Shown here: positions 54,169 to 63,068 of the stretch, in pieces
Layout of the letters: each line of letters begins with the position of its first letter
Position numbering within the stretch: position 1 is the first letter of the stretch
Source of the DNA: Sagittula salina
GTDB taxonomy: Bacteria; Pseudomonadota; Alphaproteobacteria; Rhodobacterales; Rhodobacteraceae
Direction of reading: 5' to 3'
DNA: 64,000 bases
Assembly: GCF_017813235.1 (NCBI RefSeq)
Contig: NZ_JAGISH010000002.1
Span: forward strand, 248,001-312,000
The notes under the pieces: model-generated
Database searches by the model: none
The model's input: the letters and a program-made list of their open reading frames with translations, nothing else
What the model was told of the DNA's origin: nothing
Translations under genes and position numbers: made by a program

Positions 54169-55533
54169 TCAGGTCGCCTTCAGGGTCACGGTGAAGGTCG
54201 TACCCTGTCCGGGTGTGCTGGTGACGGCGATATTGCCACCATGTGCATGTGCGATACGCAGCGAAATCGGCAGGCCGAGGCCGGAGCCTTCGTATTCATC
54301 GCGGCGCTGCAGGCGGCCAAAGAGGCCGAAGATCTTTTCCTGCTGGTCCTCCGGGATGCCTATGCCGTTGTCGCGGACGGCAAAGGCGACGCGGCCGGGC
54401 TCCGCTTCCACCTGAAAGATCTCGATCAGGGGCGGGATGTCGGGGCGGCGGAACTTCAGTGCGTTCTGCAGCAGGTTCTGCACCAGGTTGCGGATCTGCG
54501 GCGGGTTTGCTGAGAAAGAGGGCAGGGATCGGCGCTGCACCTTCGCCCCGGAGGCGTGGATTTCCGCCCGAAGCATGGCCAGCACGTCGTCCACCATCGT
54601 ATCGAGCGCAACCTCCGCACGGGGGAGGTCCGAGTCGAGGGCTCGGGTATAGCTGAGCAGATCTTCGACAAGCGTGGACATACGGCGCAGCGTGGTGTCG
54701 AGATCGTCGAGCAGTTCCGCGGGTTCCTCTTTCAGGGTGCCGTCGAGGTCCTCGCGCAGGGCGCCGACCAGCATCGCGGCGGTGTTCGCGGGGGATTTCA
54801 GGTCATGAGAAATGGCATAGCTGATCTCCGCCTGCTCGCGGTTGACCTGCCGCACGTGGGCAAGGCTGTCAGACAGTTCCCGGCGGTAGCGACGCTCCAC
54901 CTCGAGTAGGTGCTTCTGAGTCTCAAAGACGACGTGCTGCTCCCGCATCCGTGCATTGTAGGATTGTTCCCGCAAAAGGAGGGTGATGAGTACGAGCATC
55001 GCGGAAAGCGAGGCCAGGAGTCCCTGCCGCAGGGGGCGTGCCTCGTCCTCCAGATGCTGGGTGAGGCGCTGCGTGAGATGGTCGAGATTGGTGCGCGCGG
55101 CTCCGTCCGGCAGCCGCGCCATTGCGTCGGCCTGGTCGATGGTGGTCGAATCATAGTGGAAACCGGTCAGAGCCTCAATGTTGTCGCGATAGCGCTGCAG
55201 GGTCGATCGGTAGGTGTGAAGCGTGAGGGTGATCCCCTCCGCGCGGGCCATCTGTTCCAGCCGATCGATGGCGGCGTTGGCGGCGGTGAAATCCGCGCGA
55301 GCAAGGTCCAGGTAGGCGGGTTCGAGCGGACGCAGGACCGCGTTCTTGAAGTTGTGGATGAAGCCTGTGTAGCCGGTGGCCTGTTCCAGCGCCACGATGG
55401 TCGAGGCCAGTTCCGCCTGCAGCGCGGTGGTTTCGTCGTGGCGGTGCCACAGCCATGCGGAGGACGCGCCGGTGCTGGCGATGCCAGCCAGCATCGCGAG
55501 ACTGATGACAATGTTTCTCTTGCGTCTGGGCAT
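54169..55533 (-). CDS. Membrane sensor histidine kinase
   Basis: The 454-residue kinase has two membrane helices (about 8-28 and 169-188) that flank a mostly helical periplasmic domain. A coiled coil follows, then the phosphoacceptor His243 in YAISHDLKSPANTAAM. The ATPase domain has the N box LVQNLLQNALKF, G1 DNGIGIP and G2 GSGLGLPIS. The DHp type is that of phytochrome-related kinases. The signal is unknown. The single-domain response regulator behind it is the evident partner. Its start is divergent from the ivd operon, with 193 bases between. Confidence 0.93.
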   Translation of the reverse strand: MPRRKRNIVISLAMLAGIASTGASSAWLWHRHDETTALQAELASTIVALEQATGYTGFIHNFKNAVLRPLEPAYLDLARADFTAANAAIDRLEQMARAEGITLTLHTYRSTLQRYRDNIEALTGFHYDSTTIDQADAMARLPDGAARTNLDHLTQRLTQHLEDEARPLRQGLLASLSAMLVLITLLLREQSYNARMREQHVVFETQKHLLEVERRYRRELSDSLAHVRQVNREQAEISYAISHDLKSPANTAAMLVGALREDLDGTLKEEPAELLDDLDTTLRRMSTLVEDLLSYTRALDSDLPRAEVALDTMVDDVLAMLRAEIHASGAKVQRRSLPSFSANPPQIRNLVQNLLQNALKFRRPDIPPLIEIFQVEAEPGRVAFAVRDNGIGIPEDQQEKIFGLFGRLQRRDEYEGSGLGLPISLRIAHAHGGNIAVTSTPGQGTTFTVTLKAT

Positions 55534-55635
55534 TCCGGCAGGCTGTCTCTGTCCGAGTGGGACTTGGCGTGCCGCAGACTGCGCGCAAAGCTGTTAAGAA
55601 AGACTTGTTCCGGGCGGGGAGCCGTGGGGAAAGCA

Positions 55636-55677
55636 TTGACGAAAGTTTGTTTCAGCCGTTTAATGAACGAATGTTCA
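55636..55677 (+). promoter_or_regulatory. Candidate ivd promoter with overlapping inverted repeat
   Basis: TTGACG (55636-55641) and TTTAAT (55659-55664) are spaced by 17 bases. The inverted repeat TGAAC-GAAT-GTTCA (55664-55677) overlaps the -10 end and downstream edge, where a repressor would block transcription. The start codon of ivd follows 50 bases later. The regulator is unknown; a TetR- or MerR-type regulator of leucine degradation is a guess. Confidence 0.5.
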
Positions 55678-55726
55678 ATAAATGCGGTGCCATCGGTGCC
55701 AAGGCGTGAGATGGGGAGGAGAGACC

Positions 55727-56887
55727 ATGTTTCTGGCCAGCATGAAGTTCGACCTTGGTGAGGAAGTCGAGAGCCTGCGGGACATGGTCCATCGCTGGGC
55801 GCAGGACCGGGTGGCGCCCATGGCGGCGGAGATCGACCGCAGCAATGAATTCCCCGCCGCGCTCTGGCGCGAGATGGGGGAGCTCGGCTTGCTGGGCGTC
55901 ACAGTGGAGGAGGACTACGGCGGCGTCGGGATGGGTTATCTGGCGCATACCGTCGCGGTAGAGGAGATCGCGCGCGCCTCGGCCTCTGTCGCGCTGTCCT
56001 ATGGCGCGCACGCGAACCTGTGCGTGAACCAGATCCGGCTCAATGGCACCGAGGAGCAGAAGCACCGATACCTGCCGGGGTTGATCTCGGGCGAGAACGT
56101 CGGCGCGCTCGCCATGTCCGAACCTTCGGCCGGTTCCGACGTGGTGTCGATGAAGCTGCGCGCCGAGAAGCGCAACGACCGCTACGTGCTCAATGGCAAC
56201 AAATACTGGATCACCAATGGTCCCGACGCCGACACACTGGTGGTCTATGCCAAGACCGATCCGGATGCGGGCGCCAGGGGGATCACCGCCTTTCTGATCG
56301 AGAAGTCGATGACCGGCTTTTCGACCTCGCCGCATTTCGACAAGCTCGGGATGCGTGGGTCCAACACGGCGGAGTTGATCTTTGACGACGTGGAGGTGCC
56401 CTTCGAGAACGTCCTCGGCGAGGAGGGGAAAGGGGTCCGCGTGCTGATGTCGGGACTGGACTATGAACGCGTGGTGCTGGCCGGGATCGGGCTGGGGATC
56501 ATGGCGGCCTGCATGGATGAGGTCATGCCCTACCTGCGAGACCGCCACCAGTTCGGCAAGCCGATCGGGTCATTCCAGCTGATGCAGGGCAAGATCGCCG
56601 ATATGTACACGGCGATGAATTCAGCCCGTGCCTATGTCTACGAGGTCGCCAAGGCCTGCGACCGGGGCGACGTGACCCGGCAGGATGCGGCGGCCTGCTG
56701 TCTTTATGCTTCCGAGCAGGCCATGGTGCAGGCACATCAGGCGGTGCAGGCGCTGGGCGGCGCCGGTTTCCTGAACGACGCACCGGTGGCGCGGATATTC
56801 CGCGACGCCAAGTTGATGGAGATCGGCGCGGGCACGTCGGAGATCCGGCGGATGCTGGTCGGTCGAGAGTTGATGGGAACCATGTGA
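55727..56887 (+). CDS. ivd: Isovaleryl-CoA dehydrogenase
   Basis: The 386-residue acyl-CoA dehydrogenase flavoenzyme has [27 protein letters not shown] and the C-terminal [20 protein letters not shown]. Glu247 in [10 protein letters not shown] is at the position of the catalytic base special to isovaleryl-CoA dehydrogenases. It oxidises isovaleryl-CoA to 3-methylcrotonyl-CoA. GGGGAGGAG precedes the ATG. It is the first gene of a leucine catabolic operon continuing to mccB and mccA. Confidence 0.95.
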   Translation: MFLASMKFDLGEEVESLRDMVHRWAQDRVAPMAAEIDRSNEFPAALWREMGELGLLGVTVEEDYGGVGMGYLAHTVAVEEIARASASVALSYGAHANLCVNQIRLNGTEEQKHRYLPGLISGENVGALAMSEPSAGSDVVSMKLRAEKRNDRYVLNGNKYWITNGPDADTLVVYAKTDPDAGARGITAFLIEKSMTGFSTSPHFDKLGMRGSNTAELIFDDVEVPFENVLGEEGKGVRVLMSGLDYERVVLAGIGLGIMAACMDEVMPYLRDRHQFGKPIGSFQLMQGKIADMYTAMNSARAYVYEVAKACDRGDVTRQDAAACCLYASEQAMVQAHQAVQALGGAGFLNDAPVARIFRDAKLMEIGAGTSEIRRMLVGRELMGTM

Positions 56888-56937
56888 CCCGGGTCGCGTG
56901 ATGCGCCCGGTTTTCAGGGGTCAAGTTCATGTGCGGG

Positions 56938-57002
56938 AGGCCCGGTTCGCAGGCCCGGTTCGCAGGCCCGGTTGGGAGGCGTGGTTCGGAGGCCCGGTTC
57001 GG
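56938..57002 (+). repeat. Five tandem 13-base repeats before a small gene
   Basis: The unit AGGCCCGGTTCGC occurs five times without spacing (56938, 56951, 56964, 56977, 56990), with one to three changes in copies 3-5. The array ends in the AGG of the ribosome binding site of the gene at 57012. It lies between ivd and that gene and does not keep a reading frame. Confidence 0.85.
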
Positions 57003-57011
57003 AGGATAGTG

Positions 57012-57290
57012 ATGCCGCGCTGGCTCTGGTGGGTGCTGTTGGGACTTTTCGTGCTGGTGGGGGCGCTGATCGCCTTCCGGCTGGGCTTCATCGACGCGCA
57101 TCTGACCGAGAGCGATGCCATCGCGCATTACGCCGGACGTTACGCCGAGCAGACGGGCGGCGCGGTGGGCGACTGCACGGCAGCACCGGGAGGTGCCACC
57201 TGGCTGGTACTGCGCTGCGAACGGGATGGGGTGGTGCGGGTGTATGGAATCAACCGCTTCGGCGGGCTTGTGTCGGAGGCGGGGAAGTGA
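57012..57290 (+). CDS. Small membrane-anchored hypothetical protein
   Basis: The 92-residue protein has an N-terminal membrane helix (MPRWLWWVLLGLFVLVGALIAF) and a short periplasmic part with DCTAAPGGATWLVLRCERDGVVRVYGINRFG, including two cysteines that may pair. GGAGG, formed by the end of the tandem repeat array, precedes the ATG. No family is recognised. It is the second gene of the leucine operon region. Confidence 0.65.
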   Translation: MPRWLWWVLLGLFVLVGALIAFRLGFIDAHLTESDAIAHYAGRYAEQTGGAVGDCTAAPGGATWLVLRCERDGVVRVYGINRFGGLVSEAGK

Positions 57291-57309
57291 CCGCGAGGGA
57301 GGAAAAGCA

Positions 57310-57810
57310 ATGAAGACCTATGAGATCTGTCTGTTGGCCAATCTGGTGGCCTGGCTACCGGGGGCGGTACTGGCGCAGGACGTGGTGTTCTCACCTGCGG
57401 CGACGGAGCAATGTCTCGCGCAGGCTCCGGGGTCGGAGGCGTCCTGTATCGGTGCTTCGGCAGAGCGCTGCATGACCGAGACCCAGGGCGGGCAATCGAC
57501 CTATGGCATGAGCGCTTGCCTCGACGCGGAAGCGGGCTACTGGGACGACCGCCTGAATGCCGCCTACCGTGCGCGAATGCGCGAGGCGAAGCAGGCGGAC
57601 GCCGACGCCAAGGCGGGCGGCTGGACCCCGCCGCAGCAGGAGGACGCACTGCGCGCCATGCAACGCGCGTGGATCGCTTTCCGTGACGCGCGTTGCAGTT
57701 ACGCGGCCTCGCTCTGGTCTGGCGGCACCGGGGCGGGCCCGGCCGCAGTCGGCTGCTTCATGCAGACGACGGGCGAACAGGCACTCTACCTCGAGAACGC
57801 GGGGTTCTGA
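57310..57810 (+). CDS. LprI-like (DUF1311) secreted protein
   Basis: The 166-residue precursor has a signal peptide (about residues 1-22, ending AVLA). The mature part has the lysozyme-inhibitor LprI-like layout: SACLDAEAGYWDDRLNAAYRARM, ALRAMQRAWIAFRDARCSYAASLW and GCFMQTTGEQALYLE, with cysteines expected to form disulfides. In other bacteria such proteins occur in envelope contexts; lysozyme inhibition is not proved here. The ATG has GGGAGGA upstream; its stop overlaps the next start by one base. Confidence 0.82.
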   Translation: MKTYEICLLANLVAWLPGAVLAQDVVFSPAATEQCLAQAPGSEASCIGASAERCMTETQGGQSTYGMSACLDAEAGYWDDRLNAAYRARMREAKQADADAKAGGWTPPQQEDALRAMQRAWIAFRDARCSYAASLWSGGTGAGPAAVGCFMQTTGEQALYLENAGF

Positions 57811-59381
57811 TGCTGGAGCGCGCACCCTCATACGAAGCGCTGGCCGCCGGGTTCCGCTGGGAGATTCCCGCGCGGCTGAACATGGCGGCGCAGGTCTGCG
57901 ACACATGGGCCGCGCGCGAACCGGAACGGCTGGCGATCCTGGATTTGTCCGAAGGGAAGGAGCGTGTGTCTTACGGGGCGCTCTATGCGCTGTCGCGGCA
58001 GGTCGAGGCGGCGCTGCGCGGGCGCGGTGTCGGGCCGGGCGACCGGGTCGGTGTATTGTTGTCGCAGCAGGCGTTGTGCGCGGCGGCGCATATCGCGGCA
58101 TGGCGGATGGGCGCGATCAGCGTGCCGCTGTTCAAGCTTTTCCGGGAGGACGCACTGCGCTCGCGGCTGGACGATTCCGGCGCCCATGTGGTGGTGACGG
58201 ACATCGAAGGGGCCGGGATACTGGCACCGTTCGACGTGGTCACGGTCATGGCTTCCGATCTGGGAAAAGAGAGCGACGCGCCCCCGGCGGACACGGCGGC
58301 GGAAACGCCGGCGGTGCTGATCTACACCTCCGGCACCACCGGCAAACCCAAGGGTGCGCTGCATGGCCACCGGGTGCTAACGGGGCACCTGCCGGGCGTG
58401 GAGATGAGCCACGACTTCCTTGGAACCGAAGGAGATATGCTCTGGACGCCCGCCGACTGGGCCTGGATCGGCGGGCTTTTCGACGTGCTGATGCCCGGTC
58501 TGGCGCTGGGCGTCCCGGTGGTCGCCTGGCGGGGGGCAAAGTTTTCGCCGAAAACTTTGCAGGCGCTCGTGGCGGAGGGGGTGCGCAATGTCTTCCTGCC
58601 GCCCACGGTGCTGCGGATGCTTAAGTCCGAGGAAGTGGCCGTGCGCGGCCTGCGCTCGGTCGCTTCCGGTGGTGAGCCGCTGGGCGCGGAAATGCTGGCA
58701 TGGGGACGCCGCAACCTCGGCGTCACGATCAACGAGTTCTACGGCCAGACCGAGTGCAACATGGTGGCCTCCTCCTGCGGGGCGCTTTTCGAGGCGCGCC
58801 CCGGCTGTATTGGCCGTGCCGTGCCGGGGTTCGACGTGGCGGTGATCGGACCCGACGGCCAGCCCTGCGACGGCGAAGGCGACATCGCGGTGCGTCGGGG
58901 CGCAGCGTCGATGATGCTGGAATACTGGCGCAACCCGCAGGCCACAGCCGAAAAGTTTCGCGGCGACTGGCTGCTGACCGGGGATCGCGGCATGATGGAA
59001 CCATCTCCCGAAGCGACGGGCGGGTATGGCGGCGGCGCATTCATCCGCTTTGTCGGGCGCGACGATGACGTGATCACGTCGTCGGGCTACCGCATCGGCC
59101 CGTCTGAGATCGAGGATTGCCTGATGACCCACCCGGCGGTGGCGACGGTGGGCGTGGTCGGCAAACGGGACCCGCTGCGCACGGAGATTGTCAAAGCCTA
59201 TGTCGTTGTGAAACCCGGGGTGGCGGTGGACGCGGTCGCGTTGCAGGATTGGGTGAAGGCGCGGCTGGCAGGCCACAGCTATCCGCGCGAAGTGGCTTTC
59301 GTGGAAGCTTTGCCCATGACCGTAACCGGAAAGGTAATCCGTAGGGAGCTGAAGCGCATGGCGGCGGAGGAGGCGTCATGA
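57810..59381 (+). CDS. AMP-binding acyl-CoA synthetase
   Basis: The 523-residue enzyme belongs to the adenylate-forming family. The P-loop-like motif LIYTSGTTGKPKG spans 170-182; EFYGQTECN, TGDRG, GRDDDVITSSGYRIGPSEIE and the C-terminal lysine segment TVTGKVIRRELK follow. It activates a carboxylic acid to its CoA thioester; in a leucine cluster the likely substrates are short or branched acids or acetoacetate, which is inference. A perfect 25-base palindrome lies inside the coding sequence at 58536-58560. It overlaps the neighbours by one and four bases. Confidence 0.9.
   Translation: MLERAPSYEALAAGFRWEIPARLNMAAQVCDTWAAREPERLAILDLSEGKERVSYGALYALSRQVEAALRGRGVGPGDRVGVLLSQQALCAAAHIAAWRMGAISVPLFKLFREDALRSRLDDSGAHVVVTDIEGAGILAPFDVVTVMASDLGKESDAPPADTAAETPAVLIYTSGTTGKPKGALHGHRVLTGHLPGVEMSHDFLGTEGDMLWTPADWAWIGGLFDVLMPGLALGVPVVAWRGAKFSPKTLQALVAEGVRNVFLPPTVLRMLKSEEVAVRGLRSVASGGEPLGAEMLAWGRRNLGVTINEFYGQTECNMVASSCGALFEARPGCIGRAVPGFDVAVIGPDGQPCDGEGDIAVRRGAASMMLEYWRNPQATAEKFRGDWLLTGDRGMMEPSPEATGGYGGGAFIRFVGRDDDVITSSGYRIGPSEIEDCLMTHPAVATVGVVGKRDPLRTEIVKAYVVVKPGVAVDAVALQDWVKARLAGHSYPREVAFVEALPMTVTGKVIRRELKRMAAEEAS
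58536..58560. repeat. 25-base palindrome inside the acyl-CoA synthetase gene
   Basis: The arms GCAAAGTTTTCG and CGAAAACTTTGC are perfect complements around a single central base. It encodes GAKFSPKTLQ in the protein and is AT-rich compared with its surroundings. Confidence 0.8.
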
Positions 59382-59995
59382 GGCTTGTGGTTTTGGCTAT
59401 CGTTGCATCGATCGGTGCGGGCGGGGCGTCGGCGAAGGACACGACAGAGACGTTCACGCCTTTGCCGAGCTTTGGGGAATGCATGGACGGAGAGGCCGCG
59501 CGGTTCGAACGTGCGTTGCGACGCTTGTGCGAGATGCCGGAGGATCAGGAATTCGAGATCGGCGACACGCGCGGAACGGGCTACTGCGGCTCCGTCGGTT
59601 TCGTCCTATGCGACCGCAAAGGCGCGCTGGACAAGGTAGAGGCCTGCCAGCTGGCCTTGGCCGCCGAGCAAGACATGCTGGCCGAGCGCATTCGCGCCAC
59701 GCTGCCCGCGCCAGAAGATGTGACAGGCCGGGGCGGCGATTTCGAGCAGGCGCTTTACCCACGGGTACACGCCATGGCGATGGGCTTGTCGGCAGGACCG
59801 GACTGTGACGGTGACATTCCCCAGCGGCGAACGTGGTGCATCGCGTGGGAGGCGAACAACCGTCTGCGCGATGCGGTGCTGGCGTGGCAGTTGGCGCGCT
59901 ATCTTGATGCTGTGGAGACGGCGGTCGTTGCGGGTTGGGCCGAGGTGCCGCCGCCAAAACGCCCGCAGGCGCGGGACGGGCACGAGGATGACTGA
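59378..59995 (+). CDS. Secreted cysteine-containing hypothetical protein
   Basis: The 205-residue precursor has a signal peptide (residues 1-19, ending GASA). The mature protein has seven cysteines (e.g. FGECMDGE, RLCEMPED, YCGSVGFVLCD, ACQLAL, DCDGDI, TWCIAW), suggesting disulfides in the periplasm. A C-terminal Pro-rich tail ends in acidic residues. No family is recognised. The ATG overlaps the synthetase stop by four bases (ATGA), so it belongs to the operon. Confidence 0.7.
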   Translation: MRLVVLAIVASIGAGGASAKDTTETFTPLPSFGECMDGEAARFERALRRLCEMPEDQEFEIGDTRGTGYCGSVGFVLCDRKGALDKVEACQLALAAEQDMLAERIRATLPAPEDVTGRGGDFEQALYPRVHAMAMGLSAGPDCDGDIPQRRTWCIAWEANNRLRDAVLAWQLARYLDAVETAVVAGWAEVPPPKRPQARDGHEDD

Positions 59996-60064
59996 CAGCT
60001 TGAGGGGATCGCATCGAAGCGGGGCGGTTTGGAACCGGAAGAGACAGGGCAGGAGGGGCCGGGG

Positions 60065-60454
60065 ATGACGGACATGACGTCACGGCTGGCGGACCGGCGG
60101 TGCCCCGAGTGCGGCGCGCTGCAATCGCTCTACGTGGGGCGGTCGGGCAGCAAGCGCGTCTGGCAACGTGGAGGCACGGATGTGTTGCCCTGTCCGGGCT
60201 GTGGCCTGTCCCTGCGGCTGGCCGAGGACCGGCGCGACCCTAACGGAGTGAAGGCCGGGATTTTGATGGTTCTGGGCATGGGCGGCGCGCTGGCCGGGGT
60301 GCTCTGGCTTGTGACCGTACTGGATCTGGGCGCGCTGGCGCTGGGAGTGTTGCTGCTGGTGGTGGTGATTGCCGGAATGCTGGGCGGCATGCTGTGGAAC
60401 GGCCACGCGGCGCGCCGTCGGACCGTCGAGGTGGTTCGCGAGGACGGGACTTGA
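60065..60454 (+). CDS. Zinc-ribbon membrane protein
   Basis: The 129-residue protein has an N-terminal zinc ribbon (Cys13/Cys16 in CPEC, Cys43/Cys46 in CPGC) followed by two membrane helices (about 61-82 and 86-108). The C-terminus is basic and then acidic. The zinc ribbon would face the cytoplasm. No function is known; such proteins are common. AGGAGG lies before the ATG. It lies 34 bases upstream of mccB. Confidence 0.72.
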   Translation: MTDMTSRLADRRCPECGALQSLYVGRSGSKRVWQRGGTDVLPCPGCGLSLRLAEDRRDPNGVKAGILMVLGMGGALAGVLWLVTVLDLGALALGVLLLVVVIAGMLGGMLWNGHAARRRTVEVVREDGT

Positions 60455-60488
60455 GGCGCGGCGCGGAGGACTTGAAGGAGATGGGGAC

Positions 60489-62102
60489 ATGAGGCTGCAA
60501 TCGCAGGTTCTGAGTGGATCGGAGGCCTTCAAGGCCAACCGCGCGGCGCACCTTGAGGCGCTGCAGGTCGTGGCGGAGGCCGCGGCGCAGGCGACCGAGG
60601 GCGGTGGCGCGAAATCGCGGGATCGGCATCTGTCGCGTGGCAAGATGCTGCCTCGCGACCGGGTTGCGGGGCTTCTGGACGCAGGAAGTCCCTTCCTCGA
60701 AGTGGGGGCGCTGGCGGCGCATGGCCTGTACGACGGTGCCGCACCCTGCGCCGGGGTAATCGCGGGGATCGGCGTTGTCGAGGGGCGGCAGGTCATGGTG
60801 ATCTGCAACGACGCCACCGTGAAGGGCGGCACCTACTACCCGATGACGGTGAAGAAGCACCTGCGCGCGCAGGAAATCGCCGAGGAATGCCGTCTGCCCT
60901 GCGTCTACCTTGTCGATTCCGGCGGCGCGAACCTGCCCAATCAGGACGAGGTGTTTCCGGATCGCGACCACTTTGGTCGCATCTTCTACAATCAGGCGCG
61001 AATGAGCGCGAAGGGGATCGCACAGATTGCGGTGGTCATGGGGTCCTGCACGGCGGGCGGGGCCTATGTGCCTGCAATGTCCGACGTATCCATCATCGTA
61101 AAGGAGCAGGGAACGATCTTTCTCGCCGGGCCGCCGTTGGTAAAGGCGGCGACGGGCGAGGTGGTTTCTGCCGAGGATCTGGGCGGCGGGGACGTGCATA
61201 CCCGGCTCTCCGGGGTGGCGGATTACCTTGCTGAGGATGATGCGCACGCGCTGGCGCTGGCTCGGCGGGCGGTCGGATCGCTGGGTGGCTCGGCTGGCCC
61301 GGGGGCGCGAATTGTCGCGATAGATACCGGCGAGGCACCGGCCTGTGACCCGGAAGAGATCTTTGGCGTGGTGCCGGCCGATCTGCGCACACCCTATGAC
61401 ATTCGCGAGGTGATCGCGCGGATTGTGGACGGTTCTTACTTCGACGAGTTCAAGGCGCGTTTCGGCGAGACTCTGGTCTGCGGTTTCGCGCAGGTGTGCG
61501 GCATGGACATCGGCATTATCGCCAACAACGGGGTGTTGTTCTCGGAGAGCGCCTCCAAGGGGGCGCATTTCGTAGAGCTGTGCTCGCAGCGCCGTATTCC
61601 GCTGGTTTTCCTGCAGAACATCACCGGTTTCATGGTGGGGCGTAAATACGAAAACGAGGGCATCGCGCGGCACGGTGCGAAAATGGTGACCGCCGTGGCA
61701 ACGACCTCGGTTCCGAAGGTGACGATGCTGGTCGGCGGGTCGTTCGGGGCGGGGAACTATGGCATGGCGGGGCGGGCGTATCAGCCGCGGTTCCTGTGGA
61801 CATGGCCGAACAGCCGGATTTCCGTCATGGGCGGACCGCAGGCGGCGGGCGTTCTGGCGACGGTGAAGCGGGATGCGATCGCGCGCGCGGGCGGCACATG
61901 GACCGAGGAGGAGGAAGCCGCCTTCAAGCGCCCGACACTGGAGATGTTCGAACGCCAGTCGCACCCGCTCTATGCCTCTGCGCGGCTGTGGGACGATGGG
62001 ATCATCGACCCGCGGAAATCCCGGGAGGTTCTGGCGCTGTCGCTGCGCGCCGCACTGAATGCCCCGGTGGAGGAGACCCGCTTTGGCGTCTTCAGGATGT
62101 AA
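60489..62102 (+). CDS. mccB: Methylcrotonyl-CoA carboxylase, carboxyltransferase subunit
   Basis: The 537-residue subunit moves the carboxyl group from biotin to 3-methylcrotonyl-CoA. Family features are [44 protein letters not shown], the oxyanion-forming [15 protein letters not shown], and [15 protein letters not shown] with [11 protein letters not shown] near the C-terminal side. The length agrees with other MccB proteins. GAAGGAG precedes the ATG. The biotin subunit gene follows after an inserted ASCH gene. Confidence 0.96.
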   Translation: MRLQSQVLSGSEAFKANRAAHLEALQVVAEAAAQATEGGGAKSRDRHLSRGKMLPRDRVAGLLDAGSPFLEVGALAAHGLYDGAAPCAGVIAGIGVVEGRQVMVICNDATVKGGTYYPMTVKKHLRAQEIAEECRLPCVYLVDSGGANLPNQDEVFPDRDHFGRIFYNQARMSAKGIAQIAVVMGSCTAGGAYVPAMSDVSIIVKEQGTIFLAGPPLVKAATGEVVSAEDLGGGDVHTRLSGVADYLAEDDAHALALARRAVGSLGGSAGPGARIVAIDTGEAPACDPEEIFGVVPADLRTPYDIREVIARIVDGSYFDEFKARFGETLVCGFAQVCGMDIGIIANNGVLFSESASKGAHFVELCSQRRIPLVFLQNITGFMVGRKYENEGIARHGAKMVTAVATTSVPKVTMLVGGSFGAGNYGMAGRAYQPRFLWTWPNSRISVMGGPQAAGVLATVKRDAIARAGGTWTEEEEAAFKRPTLEMFERQSHPLYASARLWDDGIIDPRKSREVLALSLRAALNAPVEETRFGVFRM

Positions 62103-62210
62103 CGCAGGCGTGCGTTTCGGCGCCTGCATGCGGTGGCCAGGCGTGCGGTCCGGGGCATGTCGGAGAATCGTACTGGAAAGTATGCCTGCCGCGAGTTTGG
62201 GATCGAGAAG

Positions 62211-62275
62211 GGGGCTCTGCCCCCGTCTCCCGTTCCGGGAGACTCCCCCGAGGTATTTGGAAACCGAAGAAGCAC
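62211..62275 (+). repeat. Dispersed intergenic repeat, copy 6
   Basis: On the plus strand GC-rich inverted repeats (GTCTCCCGTTCCGGGAGAC) are followed by TCCCCCGAGGTATTTGG and AAACCGAAGAAGC. It lies between mccB and the ASCH-domain gene, inside the operon. Confidence 0.6.
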
Positions 62276-62296
62276 GCGATTTGCCTTGGTTCGGGC

Positions 62297-62336
62297 GGGC
62301 CGGAGCAGGTCGGAGCGGGCCGGAGCGGGCCGCAAG
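62297..62336 (+). repeat. Four tandem 10-base repeats
   Basis: GGGCCGGAGC occurs four times in a row (62297, 62307, 62317, 62327), with two changes in copy 2 and two or three in copy 4. It lies in the noncoding gap before the ASCH-domain gene. Confidence 0.75.
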
Positions 62337-62399
62337 GGGGTGAAACGCGGCCGGAGCGCATCTATGCCGGGGGCTGGCAGCATTGAAGGAGCGAAGCGG

Positions 62400-63068
62400 A
62401 TGAGTCGCAAGAGCCTGCAGGAGATCATCGACGCGAACCCGGAAGCGGAGACATTCCGGTACGGCGATTCGGAAACGCTGTGCCGGGAGATCCTGGCGCT
62501 GGTGCGTTCAGGCAAAAAGACCGCGACGGTCGAGGCCATGCGGGTCTACAGCGGCAAGGGCGCCGATGCACTGCCCGAGGTGGGGCGCCGCGACGTGGCG
62601 CTGGAGTGGGACGGGCGGCCCGCGCTGATGGTGGAGACGGTCGAGGTCTCCGTCCGCCGGTTCGACGAAATGGACGAAGGTTTCGTGGCCATGCAGGGCG
62701 AGTTCCGCGACCTCGCGCATTGGCGCAAGGCATATCGAGCGTATTTCTCGCGCTCGGGCGGCGTGTCGGAGGATATGGAGATCATGTGCGAACGCTTTCG
62801 CGTGGTCGAGGATTACGCCAGGCCCGCGGCAGGGGCGGGACCACAGGGCCGAGGTGGCGCGCCGAAGGGTTGCGCGCCGAAGGGTGGCGGGCCGGAGCGG
62901 TGCAGGGTCCCGGAACAGGCGACGGCCGAGATGCCGGGCCGGGGCCAGGCCCGAAAGAGCGGGCCGAAGCCCGGGAGCAGACCTGGAAATCGCCCGGGGC
63001 GGGGTAGCGGCGCGGGACGGGGCCGAGGGCCGGGCGGAAAACCCGGAACCGGGAGAGGAGAACGGTGA
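62400..63068 (+). CDS. ASCH-domain protein with a Gly/Arg/Pro-rich tail
   Basis: The 222-residue protein has an ASCH domain (about residues 10-145) with the motif [18 protein letters not shown] and the W-containing strand [31 protein letters not shown] is a PUA-like RNA-binding fold found in RNA processing and nuclease proteins. A basic tail of about 75 residues follows ([51 protein letters not shown]). Such tails are unusual for the family and may bind nucleic acid. Part of the tail comes from a 15-base DNA repeat. The stop overlaps mccA by one base. Confidence 0.82.
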   Translation: MSRKSLQEIIDANPEAETFRYGDSETLCREILALVRSGKKTATVEAMRVYSGKGADALPEVGRRDVALEWDGRPALMVETVEVSVRRFDEMDEGFVAMQGEFRDLAHWRKAYRAYFSRSGGVSEDMEIMCERFRVVEDYARPAAGAGPQGRGGAPKGCAPKGGGPERCRVPEQATAEMPGRGQARKSGPKPGSRPGNRPGRGSGAGRGRGPGGKPGTGRGER

